From: Alphaproteobacteria bacterium
Lineage (GTDB): Bacteria > Pseudomonadota > Alphaproteobacteria > SMXQ01
Length of the DNA stretch: 33,472 bases
Assembly: GCA_009380075.1 (NCBI GenBank)
Contig: WHSO01000036.1
Coordinates: 1-33,472 of the forward strand
Direction: 5' to 3'
Below, in pieces: positions 23,635 through 33,472 of the stretch. The translations under genes were made by a program, and so were the position numbers. Position 1 is the stretch's first letter. The number at the start of each line of letters is the position of its first letter. The notes under the pieces are model-generated. The model did no database searches, was not told the DNA's origin, and saw nothing but the letters and a program-made list of their open reading frames with translations.

Positions 23635-24348
23635 CTAGTCCCCGTCCAGTTCCGGGTAGTGGCGGAAGATACCGTCCTCGTTGAACGGGATGCGGCGGTC
23701 CGATGCCAGGTAGGCCTTGATCCGCGGCCGCGCCGCGATGCGGTCGTGCAGTGCCGCGATGCGGGGGTGGTCCCGGTCGAGCCGCGCCATGGCGCGCGGA
23801 AACGCGTAGCGCAGTCCCTCCACCACCTGGAACAGCGACAGGTCGGCGTAGCTGCGCGTGCGCCCGCTGAGGTAATCGCCCTTCGCCCGGTTGCGCGCCA
23901 GCACGTCTTCGAAATAGCCGAGAAACTTCGGCAGCCGTTCGGCGCGGAAGTCGGCGGCGCGGCGCAGCGATTCGGGCTTCTGATTCTCGTAATAGAAATT
24001 GGCGCCGAGCGGATGATGCACGTCGTGGGCTTCCAGCACTAGGTCGGCGAGGGTCAGTTGCAGTTGATGCACCCACAGCCGGCCGGCTTCGCCTTTCGGC
24101 GCAAGTCCCTCGCGCGGGCCGAGGTAGAGCAGGATATTGGCGGTCTGGGCGACGACCAGCTTGCCCGATTTGAGGAACGGCGGTGCGAACGGAGGATGCG
24201 TTACTTTCCGGTCGTCGAGGAAACGGGTCAGCGCCGTCCTATCCTCGCGCCCGACATCGCGATAGCGCGCGCCCGCGTCCTCGAGGGCGAGGCGCACGAA
24301 CTCGCCCCGTCCCTGAATCCCCGGCCAGTAGTAGAGCTCATAGGTCAT
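23635..24348 (-). CDS. Glutathione S-transferase
   Basis: A 237-residue cytosolic GST joining glutathione to electrophiles or reducing peroxides. The N-terminal thioredoxin-fold domain begins YELYYWPGIQGRGEFVRLAL, like the alpha/mu/pi/sigma classes (Y...GRxE), with Tyr7 the probable glutathione-activating residue. VVAQTANILLYLG carries the glutathione-binding Q-T/S pair. The all-helical C-terminal domain follows, with the SYADLSLFQVVEGLRY N-capping segment. It lacks the Ser or Cys catalytic position of beta/omega types. A GGAGG lies upstream of the ATG. It is 69 bp downstream of purD on the same strand and may be co-transcribed with it. The substrate is unknown. Confidence 0.9.
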   Translation of the reverse strand: MTYELYYWPGIQGRGEFVRLALEDAGARYRDVGREDRTALTRFLDDRKVTHPPFAPPFLKSGKLVVAQTANILLYLGPREGLAPKGEAGRLWVHQLQLTLADLVLEAHDVHHPLGANFYYENQKPESLRRAADFRAERLPKFLGYFEDVLARNRAKGDYLSGRTRSYADLSLFQVVEGLRYAFPRAMARLDRDHPRIAALHDRIAARPRIKAYLASDRRIPFNEDGIFRHYPELDGD

Positions 24349-24417
24349 GGCGCGGCCTCCATGTGTTGCGACATGCTGCCGACAATATCGCTTGCCCGGG
24401 CAAACCCGACGCGTCCG

Positions 24418-25683
24418 TCACACCGCCCTGAACCCGATGTCCCTCCGGCAGAAGCCCCCCGGCCAGTCGATGCAGTCGACGGCCCGGTAGGCCTTCGCCT
24501 GCGCCTCGCGAATCGTCGGCGCCCGCGCGGTGACGTTGAGGACGCGCCCGCCGGCGGCGACCAGCCTGCCGTCCTGCATCGCCGTGCCGGCGTGGAAGAC
24601 GGTGACGCCGTCGATTCCTTCCGCCTTTTCGATGCCCCGGATCTCCGTCCCCGACGCGTAGGAGCCGGGATAGCCCCTCGCCGCCATGACGACGGTGAGC
24701 GCCGCGTCGTCGTGCCAGCGCAGGTCGAAGTGCCGGAGCCCGCCGTCCGCCGCGGCGATAAGCCCGGGCAGGAGGTCGGACTTGAGCCGCGCCATCAGCA
24801 CCTGGCATTCGGGGTCGCCGAAGCGCACGTTGTATTCGATCAGCTTCGGCCCCGAATCGGTGATCATCAGCCCGGCGTAGAGCACGCCGCTGTAGGGACA
24901 TCCCATGTCCTTCATTGCCCTGAGGGTCGGCTCGATGATCTCGTCCATGATCCGCCCGGCCACGGCCCCGGTCACGATAGGGGCGGGGGAATAGGCGCCC
25001 ATGCCGCCGGTGTTGGGGCCGGTGTCGCCGTCGCCCACGCGCTTGTGGTCCTGGGCCGAGGCCAGCGGCAGCGCGGTGTCGCCGTCCACCAGGGCGAAGA
25101 AGCTCGCCTCCTCGCCGTGCAGCCATTCCTCCATCACCACCTCGGCCCCGGCGGCGCCGAAACTCGCGCCTTCCAGCATGTCGCGCAGCGCAGCCTCGGC
25201 CTGGTCGTTGGTCTCGGCCATGATCACGCCCTTGCCGGCGGCGAGACCGTCGGCCTTGATCACGACGGGCGCGCCAGTGCGCGCGAGTTCGGCCCGCGCG
25301 GCGCCGAGGTCGGAAAAGCGCGCATAGGCCGCGGTCGGAATCCCGTACCGGGCGCAGATGTCCTTGGTGAAGCCCTTGGAGCCTTCGAGCCGCGCCGCGG
25401 CGGCGGTGGGCCCGAAGGCGAGGGTACCGTCCTCGTTCAGGGCATCGACCAGCCCGGCGCAGAGCGGCGCCTCGGGCCCGACGACGACGAGGTCGATGGC
25501 ATTGTCGCGGGCGAAGGCGCGGATGGCGGGGATGTCGTCGGCCCTTATGGGGACGCAATCGGCGTCTTGCGCGATGCCGGCGTTGCCCGGGGCGCAGTAG
25601 AGCGCATCGGTCAGCGACGAGGCCAGCAGCGCCCAGCACAGCGCATGTTCCCTCCCGCCCGAGCCGATCACCAGTATCCGCAT
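24418..25683 (-). CDS. purD: Phosphoribosylamine--glycine ligase
   Basis: A 421-residue ATP-grasp enzyme for the second step of purine synthesis, joining glycine to phosphoribosylamine with [22 protein letters not shown] is the classic start. [40 protein letters not shown] and [13 protein letters not shown] (metal-binding Glu/Asn) follow in family order. The ATG at 25683 is correct; the open frame upstream adds residues with no match. It is divergent from xseA across 83 bp, which must hold both promoters. The purD/xseA neighbourhood is conserved in many alphaproteobacteria. Confidence 0.97.
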   Translation of the reverse strand: MRILVIGSGGREHALCWALLASSLTDALYCAPGNAGIAQDADCVPIRADDIPAIRAFARDNAIDLVVVGPEAPLCAGLVDALNEDGTLAFGPTAAAARLEGSKGFTKDICARYGIPTAAYARFSDLGAARAELARTGAPVVIKADGLAAGKGVIMAETNDQAEAALRDMLEGASFGAAGAEVVMEEWLHGEEASFFALVDGDTALPLASAQDHKRVGDGDTGPNTGGMGAYSPAPIVTGAVAGRIMDEIIEPTLRAMKDMGCPYSGVLYAGLMITDSGPKLIEYNVRFGDPECQVLMARLKSDLLPGLIAAADGGLRHFDLRWHDDAALTVVMAARGYPGSYASGTEIRGIEKAEGIDGVTVFHAGTAMQDGRLVAAGGRVLNVTARAPTIREAQAKAYRAVDCIDWPGGFCRRDIGFRAV

Positions 25684-25766
25684 GCCGATTCCCCCGAACT
25701 CCGGAACGTCCTTGGCCCGATTCGACGGGTCTTGTAACATCTTTACCCGACCTTCGAGAGGGATTC

Positions 25767-27218
25767 ATGGCCGAACTTCCGCTTTCGCCGCAAGGGCAGG
25801 CCGCCGGCGTCAACCTGCCCGTTTTGACGGTCACGGAAATCGCCTTCGCCATCAAGCGGACGATCGAGGGTGCCTTCGGCCGCGTGCGCGTGCGCGGCGA
25901 AATCTCGGGCCTGCGCCGCCCCGGCTCGGGCCATATCTACCTCGACCTCAAGGACGCCGACGCAGTGATCGCCAGCGTGTGCTGGCGTGGCACGGCCGGG
26001 CGCCTCTCGGTGCGGCCCGAGGACGGGATGGAGGTGATCGTCACCGGGCGGATCACCACCTACGGGCCGCAGTCGAAATACCAGCTCATCATCGAGGACA
26101 TGGAGCTCGCCGGCGAAGGCGCGCTGCTCAAGCTGATCGAGGAGCGGAAGAAAAAGCTCGCCGCCGAAGGCCTGTTCGACGCCGACCGCAAGCGCCCGCT
26201 GCCGTTCCTGCCGGACGTCATCGGCGTCGTCACCTCGCCCACGGGCGCGGTGATCCGCGACATCCTGCACCGGCTGGCCGACCGCTTTCCCCGCCACGTG
26301 CTGATCTGGCCGGCGCTGGTGCAGGGCAAGGGAGCGGCGGAGCAGGTGGCGGCGGGGATCGAGGGATTCAACCGCCTCGCTCCCGGCGGCGCGGTGCCGC
26401 GGCCCGATGTGATCATCGTCGCGCGCGGTGGCGGATCGCTCGAGGACCTCATGGCCTTCAACGAGGAAGTGGTGGTGCGGGCCGCCGCGGCGTCCCGCAT
26501 CCCGCTCATCTCCGCCGTCGGGCACGAAACCGACGTGACCCTGATCGACTTCGCCGCCGATGTCCGCGCGCCGACGCCGACGGCGGCGGCGGAAATGGCG
26601 GTGCCGGTGCGCATGGAGCTTCTCGCCTCGGTGCGCGAGGACGGCGCCCGCCTGACCGCGGCGATGACGCGCCGCGTGGTCGAGGCGCGCGACCGCATCG
26701 CCCAGCTCTGGCGCATCGCCGGCAATCCCCGGCGGCTGGTCGAGGATTCGGCCCAGCGCCTCGACGATCGGGCCGAACGCCTGACCCAGGCGATGGCGGG
26801 CCTCGTCGCCGAACGCGACGGACGCTACCGCACGGCGGCGGCGGGCCTGCGCCCGCGCGCGCTGGCGCTGACCATCGCCCACGGGCGCGAGCGGGTGCGC
26901 CTGGCGGCGCGCGGGCTCGTCCGCGAGGGCGCCCGCGCGCTGGACGACGGGGCGAAGAGGCTCGGCCAGCTCACCCAGTTGCTTGCCAGCTATTCCTACG
27001 AAAGCGTGCTGGCGCGCGGCTTCGCCGTGGTGCGCGATGGCGACGGACGGGCCATCATGGCGAAGGCGGCGACCCATCCCGGCCAGGCGGTGGACATCGC
27101 CTTCCATGATGGTGCGGTCCCCGCCGTGGTCGGCGGACGGACGACGTCGTCCGCGCCACGCCCGCGCGCACGGCGCAGAGGCGATGGGGACGGCGGGTCC
27201 CAGGGGAGCCTCCTGTGA
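25767..27218 (+). CDS. xseA: Exodeoxyribonuclease VII large subunit
   Basis: A 483-residue large subunit of the single-strand-specific exonuclease VII, which pairs with several small XseB subunits. The N-terminal OB-fold contains FGRVRVRGEISGLRRPGSGH and YLDLKDADAVI. The catalytic domain has GVVTSPTGAVIRDIL, ARGGGSLEDLMAFNEE and SAVGHETDVTLIDFAADVRAPTPTAAAE, all diagnostic. The C-terminal third is a long Arg-rich coiled-coil region, then YESVLARGFAVVRD. A GAGAGGGA site precedes the ATG. xseB is not in the window. The stop overlaps the GTG of the next gene by four bases (GTGA), coupling the two. Confidence 0.96.
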   Translation: MAELPLSPQGQAAGVNLPVLTVTEIAFAIKRTIEGAFGRVRVRGEISGLRRPGSGHIYLDLKDADAVIASVCWRGTAGRLSVRPEDGMEVIVTGRITTYGPQSKYQLIIEDMELAGEGALLKLIEERKKKLAAEGLFDADRKRPLPFLPDVIGVVTSPTGAVIRDILHRLADRFPRHVLIWPALVQGKGAAEQVAAGIEGFNRLAPGGAVPRPDVIIVARGGGSLEDLMAFNEEVVVRAAAASRIPLISAVGHETDVTLIDFAADVRAPTPTAAAEMAVPVRMELLASVREDGARLTAAMTRRVVEARDRIAQLWRIAGNPRRLVEDSAQRLDDRAERLTQAMAGLVAERDGRYRTAAAGLRPRALALTIAHGRERVRLAARGLVREGARALDDGAKRLGQLTQLLASYSYESVLARGFAVVRDGDGRAIMAKAATHPGQAVDIAFHDGAVPAVVGGRTTSSAPRPRARRRGDGDGGSQGSLL

Positions 27219-28060
27219 AGTGGACCAAGCGCGACTTCCTCATCCTCCTCGCCCTGGTGCTGGCGCTGGCGCTGCTCGGCCGGCCGAAGGAGGCTGCGCC
27301 ATCGGAGATGTTCGCCCTCGACGGGCAACTGGTGCAGGGCGGCCTCGTCACCGGGCGGGTCGCGCCGGGGGCGAAGGTGACGCTCGACGGCGCGCCGGTG
27401 CGCGTGCGTCCTGACGGGCGGTTCCTCATCGGCTTCGGCCGTGACGCCAAGCCCGTCGCGGAACTGGTGGTGGAAGGGACGGGCGGCGCCCGGATGGTGA
27501 AGGCCCTCGCGGTCAAGAAACGCCGGTACCGGATCCAGCGCATCGACGGCCTGCCGCCGAAGATGGTGACACCGCCGCCCGCGGTGCTTGTCCGCATCAA
27601 GGCCGAGAACGCGAAGATCAGGGCGGCGCGCCTCGTCGACAGCGACAGCCCGATGTTCGATACCGGCTTCATCTGGCCCGCCCGGGGGCGCATCTCCGGC
27701 GTCTACGGCAGCCAGCGCATCCTCAACGGCGAGCCGCGGCGGCCCCATTACGGCATCGATATCGCGGCGCCGGTCGGCACGCCCATCGTCGCCACCGCCG
27801 ACGGGATCGTCCGCATCGCCGAGCGCGATCTCTACTACACAGGCGGCACGGTGCTGATCGACCACGGCTACGGCCTCAACAGCGTCTATTCGCACCTGCA
27901 CAGCGTGGCCGTGAAGGCGGGCGACCGGGTGAAGCAGGGGGCCGTGATCGGCACGCTGGGTGGCACCGGACGGGCTACGGGCCCGCATCTCGACTGGCGG
28001 GTGAACCTGTTCCTGACCCGTCTCGATCCGGCGCTGCTGGTGCCGCCGATGGCGGAGTGA
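27215..28060 (+). CDS. M23 family (LytM-like) peptidase-domain protein
   Basis: A 281-residue envelope protein. Residues 8-21 (FLILLALVLALALL) form a signal peptide or membrane anchor. A beta-rich middle follows (VTGRVAPGAKVTLDG...RPDGRFLIGFG), then the M23 domain from about residue 155. PHYGIDIAAPVGTPI gives His178 and Asp182; YSHLHS gives His227. In place of the usual HLHFE/HLHWE motif stands GPHLDWRVN, so His258 is kept but the expected zinc ligand His is Asp260. It may bind metal differently or act as a regulator of other peptidoglycan hydrolases. The GTG start overlaps the xseA stop. The 3' end overlaps lpxK on the other strand by 86 bp. Confidence 0.88.
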   Translation: MKWTKRDFLILLALVLALALLGRPKEAAPSEMFALDGQLVQGGLVTGRVAPGAKVTLDGAPVRVRPDGRFLIGFGRDAKPVAELVVEGTGGARMVKALAVKKRRYRIQRIDGLPPKMVTPPPAVLVRIKAENAKIRAARLVDSDSPMFDTGFIWPARGRISGVYGSQRILNGEPRRPHYGIDIAAPVGTPIVATADGIVRIAERDLYYTGGTVLIDHGYGLNSVYSHLHSVAVKAGDRVKQGAVIGTLGGTGRATGPHLDWRVNLFLTRLDPALLVPPMAE

Positions 28061-29033
28061 CGCCGAGCACCCGGGCCACCGCCGCCGCGTCGGTGAACAC
28101 CGCCTCGATCTCCACGACCTCAATGTCGATCCGGTCCCGCGGCGCGAGCCGGATCGCATCCTTGGCAGTGGTGACCAGTTGCGCGTCCCCCGCCGCCAGC
28201 GCGTCTGCATGCAGCGCGGCGACGTCGCGCATCGTATAGGGGTAATGGTCGGCGAAGGCGCGGAAACCGGTCATCTCGACGCCGATATCCTTGAGGGTCG
28301 TGCGGAATTTCTCGGGGATGCCGATGCCGCAGAAGGCGAACACCTTGTGGTGGGACAGGCGCCGCGCGTCTTCCGTGGGCTCCAGCCGGGCGTCGAGCAC
28401 CGGAAGCGCCGGCCGCAGGCGTGCCGCCATCGCTCCAACGCCCCGGCGGTCGGGGGCGACGACAATCAGCGCGTCGGCGCGGGCGAGCCCGCCGGCCACG
28501 TCTTCGCGCAGGGGTCCCGCCGGAATGACGCGGCCGTTGCCGAAGCCGGTGCCGCCGTCGGCGACCAACAGCGCGATATCTTTGCGAAGGCGCGGGTCCT
28601 GGAAACCGTCATCGAGGACGACGCAATCGGCCCCCGCCTCGGCGGCGGCTTGCGCGCCCCGTACGCGGTCGTGCGCCAGCCAGGTCGGCGCGACGCGCGC
28701 GAGCAGCAGAGCCTCGTCCCCGACCTCGGCCGCGGCATGCCGTTCGGCGTCGATGCGGAGCGGTCCGGCGACGCGGCCGCCGTAGCCGCGGGTGAGGACA
28801 TGTGGTGTGCGTCCGGCTGCGGTGAGCAACTTTGCTACGGCGATGGCGACGGGGGTCTTGCCGCTGCCGCCGGCGGTCAGGTTGCCGACACAGATGACGG
28901 GGACGGGGGCCTTCACGGGTCGGGTCCAGGCGCGCTCGGCGCGTCCCGCCAGGGCGTAGAGGCAGCCTGCCGGGGCCAGTAGCCGCGGCCACGGCCCGGC
29001 GGCTTCCTCGCGCCAGAACTCAGGCGTTCTCAC
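27975..29033 (-). CDS. lpxK: Tetraacyldisaccharide 4'-kinase
   Basis: A 352-residue inner-membrane-associated kinase that phosphorylates the 4' position of the lipid A disaccharide precursor. The P-loop is VGNLTAGGSGKTPVA, an LpxK-specific form. Upstream, RTPEFWREE begins the protein; downstream come HVLTRGYGG, GDEALLLA, DDGFQDPRL and FCGIGIPEKF, all family landmarks. The GTG at 29033 is chosen because RTPEFW is the usual start of the family. It overlaps the end of waaA by 14 bp. The last 28 or so residues are Pro/Ala/Gly-rich and encoded antisense to the M23 gene, a likely run-on to the next stop. Confidence 0.94.
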   Translation of the reverse strand: MRTPEFWREEAAGPWPRLLAPAGCLYALAGRAERAWTRPVKAPVPVICVGNLTAGGSGKTPVAIAVAKLLTAAGRTPHVLTRGYGGRVAGPLRIDAERHAAAEVGDEALLLARVAPTWLAHDRVRGAQAAAEAGADCVVLDDGFQDPRLRKDIALLVADGGTGFGNGRVIPAGPLREDVAGGLARADALIVVAPDRRGVGAMAARLRPALPVLDARLEPTEDARRLSHHKVFAFCGIGIPEKFRTTLKDIGVEMTGFRAFADHYPYTMRDVAALHADALAAGDAQLVTTAKDAIRLAPRDRIDIEVVEIEAVFTDAAAVARVLGVTPPSAAPAAPDRDGSGTGSPASRDAGP

Positions 29034-30387
29034 GTCCGGAACCGCGGGTGGAGGCGGCGGTGCTGCGTCCGCCCCGCCCGTGCGCGGCGATCCCGGCCAG
29101 CGAAGGCTCGAGCTGGCCCAGCACCGCATCGAGGATACCGTCCTTGGCGGTGGCGATGCTTTGTGCGGTGTTGGAAACCTCGCGGCGCAGCGCCGCGTCG
29201 GTGAGCAGGCGTTCGAGCGCCTTGACCAGTTCCTCGGCGTCGGCAACCTCGTGGGCGGCACCCCTAGCCGCCATCTCCGCGACGATGGCGCGGAAGTTCT
29301 CCATGTGCGGGCCGTGCAGTACGGCGGCACCGAGGCGCGCCGGCTCGAGCAGGTTCTGGCCGCCGTGGGGGATCAGCGAGCCGCCGATGAAGGCGACGAG
29401 GCTGGCGCGGTAGAACAGGCCGAGCTCGCCCAGGGTATCGGCGATGTAGATGTCGGTGGCGGCGGTCACCGGGTCGTTGGCCTCGCGCCGGGCAACACGG
29501 AAGCCGAGGCCGCGCAGCTTCTGCGTGATCGACGGCCCGCGCTCCGGATGGCGCGGCACGATCACGGTCAGCAGCCCGGGGACTGCCGGTGCGACCCGAC
29601 GATGGGCATAAGCGCAGATTTCCTCCTCGCCCTCGTGGGTCGAGGACGCGACCCAGATCTGGCGGCCTGCGGCCATGTTCTGGAAGGCACGGAGCGCGCG
29701 CGCGTCGTGGGGCAGCGGCCCAGCGGCGAACTTGAGATTGCCGGGGCTGGTCACCGGATCGGCGCCGAGCGCGCGCAGGCGCTCGGCCTCGGCGTCGTTC
29801 TGGGCCATGACCAGGGAGAAGCCGCGCATGAGTCGCGCGCCGAAGCCGGGCATGCGCTGCCAGCGCGCGAACGACCGTGCCGACATGCGCGCATTCAGCA
29901 GGACCATGGGGATGCCGCGCGCTTGGGTTTCCAGCACAAGGTTGGGCCACAGTTCCGACTCCACCCACATGGCCGCGTCAGGGCGCCAGTGGTCGAGGAA
30001 CCGGTTGACCCAGGCCATGCGGTCCACCGGCACGAACTGGTGGATGGCGCGGTCGGGCAGGCGGTCGGCAAGCAGCCGCGCCGAGGTCACGGTGCCGGTG
30101 GTGACCAGGATGTGCAGCGCGGGATAGCGCTGCAGCAGCCGTTCGATCAGGCGCTGCACCGACAGCGCCTCGCCGATGGAGGCGGCGTGCACCCAGACGA
30201 GCGGCCCGGCCGGGCGGGGCAGGCCGGGATGGCCCCGGCGCTCGCCGATGCGAATGCGGTCCTCGCGGCCGCGGGCGCGCCGGCGCGCCAGCAGCAGGTT
30301 GATCAGCGGGCCGCCGAGCGTGGTGATCCCGGCGTAGAGGCTGCCACCGAGCCCGCGCCGCGCCCTCGTCCTGCCGCGCGCCGCCAT
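29020..30387 (-). CDS. waaA: 3-deoxy-D-manno-octulosonic acid (Kdo) transferase
   Basis: A 455-residue inner-membrane glycosyltransferase adding Kdo from CMP-Kdo to the lipid IVA acceptor. The short N-terminal anchor is LYAGITTLGGPLINLLLARR. VWVHAASIGEALSVQ holds the catalytic Glu. VTTGTVTSARLL, VESELWPNLVLE and LNARMSARSFARWQR match the N-terminal GT-B domain. VASSTHEGEEE, PRHPERG and FIGGSLIPHGGQNLLEPA match the CMP-Kdo-binding half. The ATG at 30387 follows the msbA stop in a TGA-C-ATG junction, so the start is well set. It is tightly linked to msbA and lpxK. Confidence 0.95.
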   Translation of the reverse strand: MAARGRTRARRGLGGSLYAGITTLGGPLINLLLARRRARGREDRIRIGERRGHPGLPRPAGPLVWVHAASIGEALSVQRLIERLLQRYPALHILVTTGTVTSARLLADRLPDRAIHQFVPVDRMAWVNRFLDHWRPDAAMWVESELWPNLVLETQARGIPMVLLNARMSARSFARWQRMPGFGARLMRGFSLVMAQNDAEAERLRALGADPVTSPGNLKFAAGPLPHDARALRAFQNMAAGRQIWVASSTHEGEEEICAYAHRRVAPAVPGLLTVIVPRHPERGPSITQKLRGLGFRVARREANDPVTAATDIYIADTLGELGLFYRASLVAFIGGSLIPHGGQNLLEPARLGAAVLHGPHMENFRAIVAEMAARGAAHEVADAEELVKALERLLTDAALRREVSNTAQSIATAKDGILDAVLGQLEPSLAGIAAHGRGGRSTAASTRGSGRENA

Positions 30388-30388
30388 G

Positions 30389-32215
<1,827 letters not shown>

Positions 32216-32267
32216 GCCTTTGGAATCCCGATAATTTGCGGGCCGTTCATGGGGCGGACCATAGCAC

Positions 32268-32286
32268 GGCGGCGAATCCCGCCGCC
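32268..32286. terminator. GC hairpin between pmbA and msbA
   Basis: GGCGGCG (32268-32274) and CGCCGCC (32280-32286) form a perfect 7-bp stem with a 5-nt loop, 30 nt past the pmbA stop on the minus strand and 53 nt before the msbA TTG. It lacks a following U-run, so it is more likely an attenuating or stabilising structure than a true terminator. Confidence 0.25.
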
Positions 32287-32315
32287 AGCCTTCCGCGCTT
32301 GCCCGCGAAGGCGGC

Positions 32316-33472
32316 CTATTTGCCGGCGACCGTCATCGCTTCGATGCGGAGCGCCGGGGCGTCCATGCCCGAGCGGAACACGAGGTCAGAGGCCGCGGTC
32401 AGGCCGCGGTACATGTCCTTGAGGTTGGAGGCGATGGTGATCTCACTCACCGGGTAGGCGACCTCACCGTTCTCGATCCAGAAGCCGGCGGCCCCCTGGG
32501 AATAGTCGCCGGTGACGCCGTTGACGCCCATGCCCATGAGCTCCGTCACCAGCAGGCCCTGGTGGATGTCGGCGATCAGCTCGGCGAAGGACTGCGGGCC
32601 CGGTTCCATGTAGAAATTGGTCGGCGACGGCGACGGCGGCGACGAGGTGCCGCGCGACGCGTGGCCGGTGGTGGCGAGGCCGAGCTGGCGGGCCGACGCG
32701 GAATCGAGCAGCCAGGTCGTCAGCACGCCCCCGTCGATGATCGCCCGGCGGCTGTTGGCGACGCCTTCGCCGTCGAACGGCTTGGAGCGCAGGCCGCGTC
32801 GGCGGTGCGGATCGTCGACGATGGTGACGGACGACGGGAACAGTGCCGTGCCCATGGCGCCCTTGAGGAAGCTGGTGCCGCGCGCGATGGACGGCCCCGC
32901 GATCGCCCCGGCAAGCGCGCGCAACAGCCGCCCGGCGAGGCGGTTCTCGAACACCACCGGCACCCTGGCGGTCGCCGCCTTGCGTGGATTGAGGCGGCGC
33001 ACGGCGCGTTCGCCGGCGTTGCGGCCGATCGCCGCGGCATCGGCGAGGCCGTCGGCATGGGTGGCGGCGGTGAAGTCGTAGTCGGTCTGCATGGCGGTGC
33101 CGGTGCCGGCGATGACCGAGGTCGAGGCGCCGTAGTGGGTCCCCGCGTAGGCGCCGCGAAACCCGCCCGAGGTGGCGAGCGCCACGTGGCTGCGCGACCA
33201 GCCGGCCTCGGCCCCTTCCGAATTGGTCACGCCCTTGACCGCGCGGGCCGCGTCCTCGGCTTTGGCGGCCTGATCCTGCAGCCATTCGGGGGTGGGCTCG
33301 CCCGCCGCGGCGATGTCGAGGTCGGGAATGGTCTTTGCCAGCGTCCCCTCGTCGGCGAGTCCGCACCACGGGTCCTCCGACGCAGCCCGGGCCATGGCGA
33401 CGGCCTGCTCGCACAGCCGCGCGAGGCCGTCCTCCGAGAGGTCGGTGGAGGAGGCCATGGCCTGGCGCTTGC
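32316..33472 (-). CDS. pmbA: TldD/PmbA family protein (TldE-type), N-terminus outside window
   Basis: The C-terminal 385 residues or so of a TldE/PmbA protein, usually about 445 long. The frame stays open to the window edge, where KRQAMASSTDLSEDGLARL matches the family's internal segment, so the ATG at 33458 is not the start. Seen features: TNSEGAEAGWSRSHVALATSGGF, RNAGERAVRRLNPRK, RGTSFLKGAMG, KPFDGEGVANSRRAIIDGGVL and NGVTGDYSQGAAGFWIENGE. TldE partners TldD in a heterodimeric protease that trims peptides such as microcin B17; the HExxxH zinc motif belongs to TldD, and none is seen here. It lies 100 bp upstream of msbA on the same strand. Confidence 0.93.
   Translation of the reverse strand, partial: KRQAMASSTDLSEDGLARLCEQAVAMARAASEDPWCGLADEGTLAKTIPDLDIAAAGEPTPEWLQDQAAKAEDAARAVKGVTNSEGAEAGWSRSHVALATSGGFRGAYAGTHYGASTSVIAGTGTAMQTDYDFTAATHADGLADAAAIGRNAGERAVRRLNPRKAATARVPVVFENRLAGRLLRALAGAIAGPSIARGTSFLKGAMGTALFPSSVTIVDDPHRRRGLRSKPFDGEGVANSRRAIIDGGVLTTWLLDSASARQLGLATTGHASRGTSSPPSPSPTNFYMEPGPQSFAELIADIHQGLLVTELMGMGVNGVTGDYSQGAAGFWIENGEVAYPVSEITIASNLKDMYRGLTAASDLVFRSGMDAPALRIEAMTVAGK

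Overview
The window is GC-rich chromosomal DNA. It has strongly G/C-biased third codon positions, frequent GTG starts and short or overlapping gene junctions. Gene content points to an alphaproteobacterium, most likely in or near the Rhodospirillales: a DUF3035 (BamF-type) lipoprotein beside two M16 peptidases, a pgi-mutL pair, divergent purD/xseA, and an lpxK-waaA-msbA-pmbA block. A GTTC-N7-GTTC SOS box of the alphaproteobacterial type fits the same picture. The placement is inferred from gene families and motifs; no phylogeny was run.

Positions 1-8350 are accessory-looking. They hold a 5'-truncated SDR dehydrogenase; a 784-bp gap between two gene 3' ends that carries an orphan SOS-box promoter, foldable sequence and a 30-codon reading frame; a dienelactone-hydrolase-like enzyme and a cupin (minus); a divergent gamma-glutamyltransferase homologue without signal peptide (plus); an orphan Bug/TctC-type solute receptor ending in a polylysine tail; a 4,5-dihydroxyphthalate-decarboxylase-like/PBP2 protein with a histone-H1-like Lys/Ala repeat at its N-terminus; and a complete SDR. 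Together they suggest uptake and breakdown of an unidentified carboxylated or aromatic compound.

Positions 8446-16457 form a plus-strand housekeeping run: ribF, ileS (broken by a one-base frameshift as given), lspA, a BamF-like lipoprotein, and an active/inactive pair of M16 peptidases joined by an ATGA overlap. A membrane methyltransferase resembling MddA converges on it.

Positions 17450-23349 hold pgi-mutL (plus), then rsmD-rluB-PuuD-like amidotransferase (minus) and divergent tadA: sugar phosphate isomerisation, mismatch repair, and rRNA/tRNA modification. Positions 23635-28060 hold a GST and purD (minus), and divergent xseA with an M23-family protein (plus). Positions 27975-33472 are a minus-strand envelope block: pmbA (truncated by the window edge), msbA, waaA and lpxK, covering Kdo addition, the lipid A 4'-kinase and lipid A export.

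Four intact copies and one degraded copy of a palindromic dispersed repeat, ending in CGTCAT/ATGACG, lie in the intergenic gaps. Some carry nested insertions. I saw no rRNA, tRNA, CRISPR array, transposase or prophage gene.
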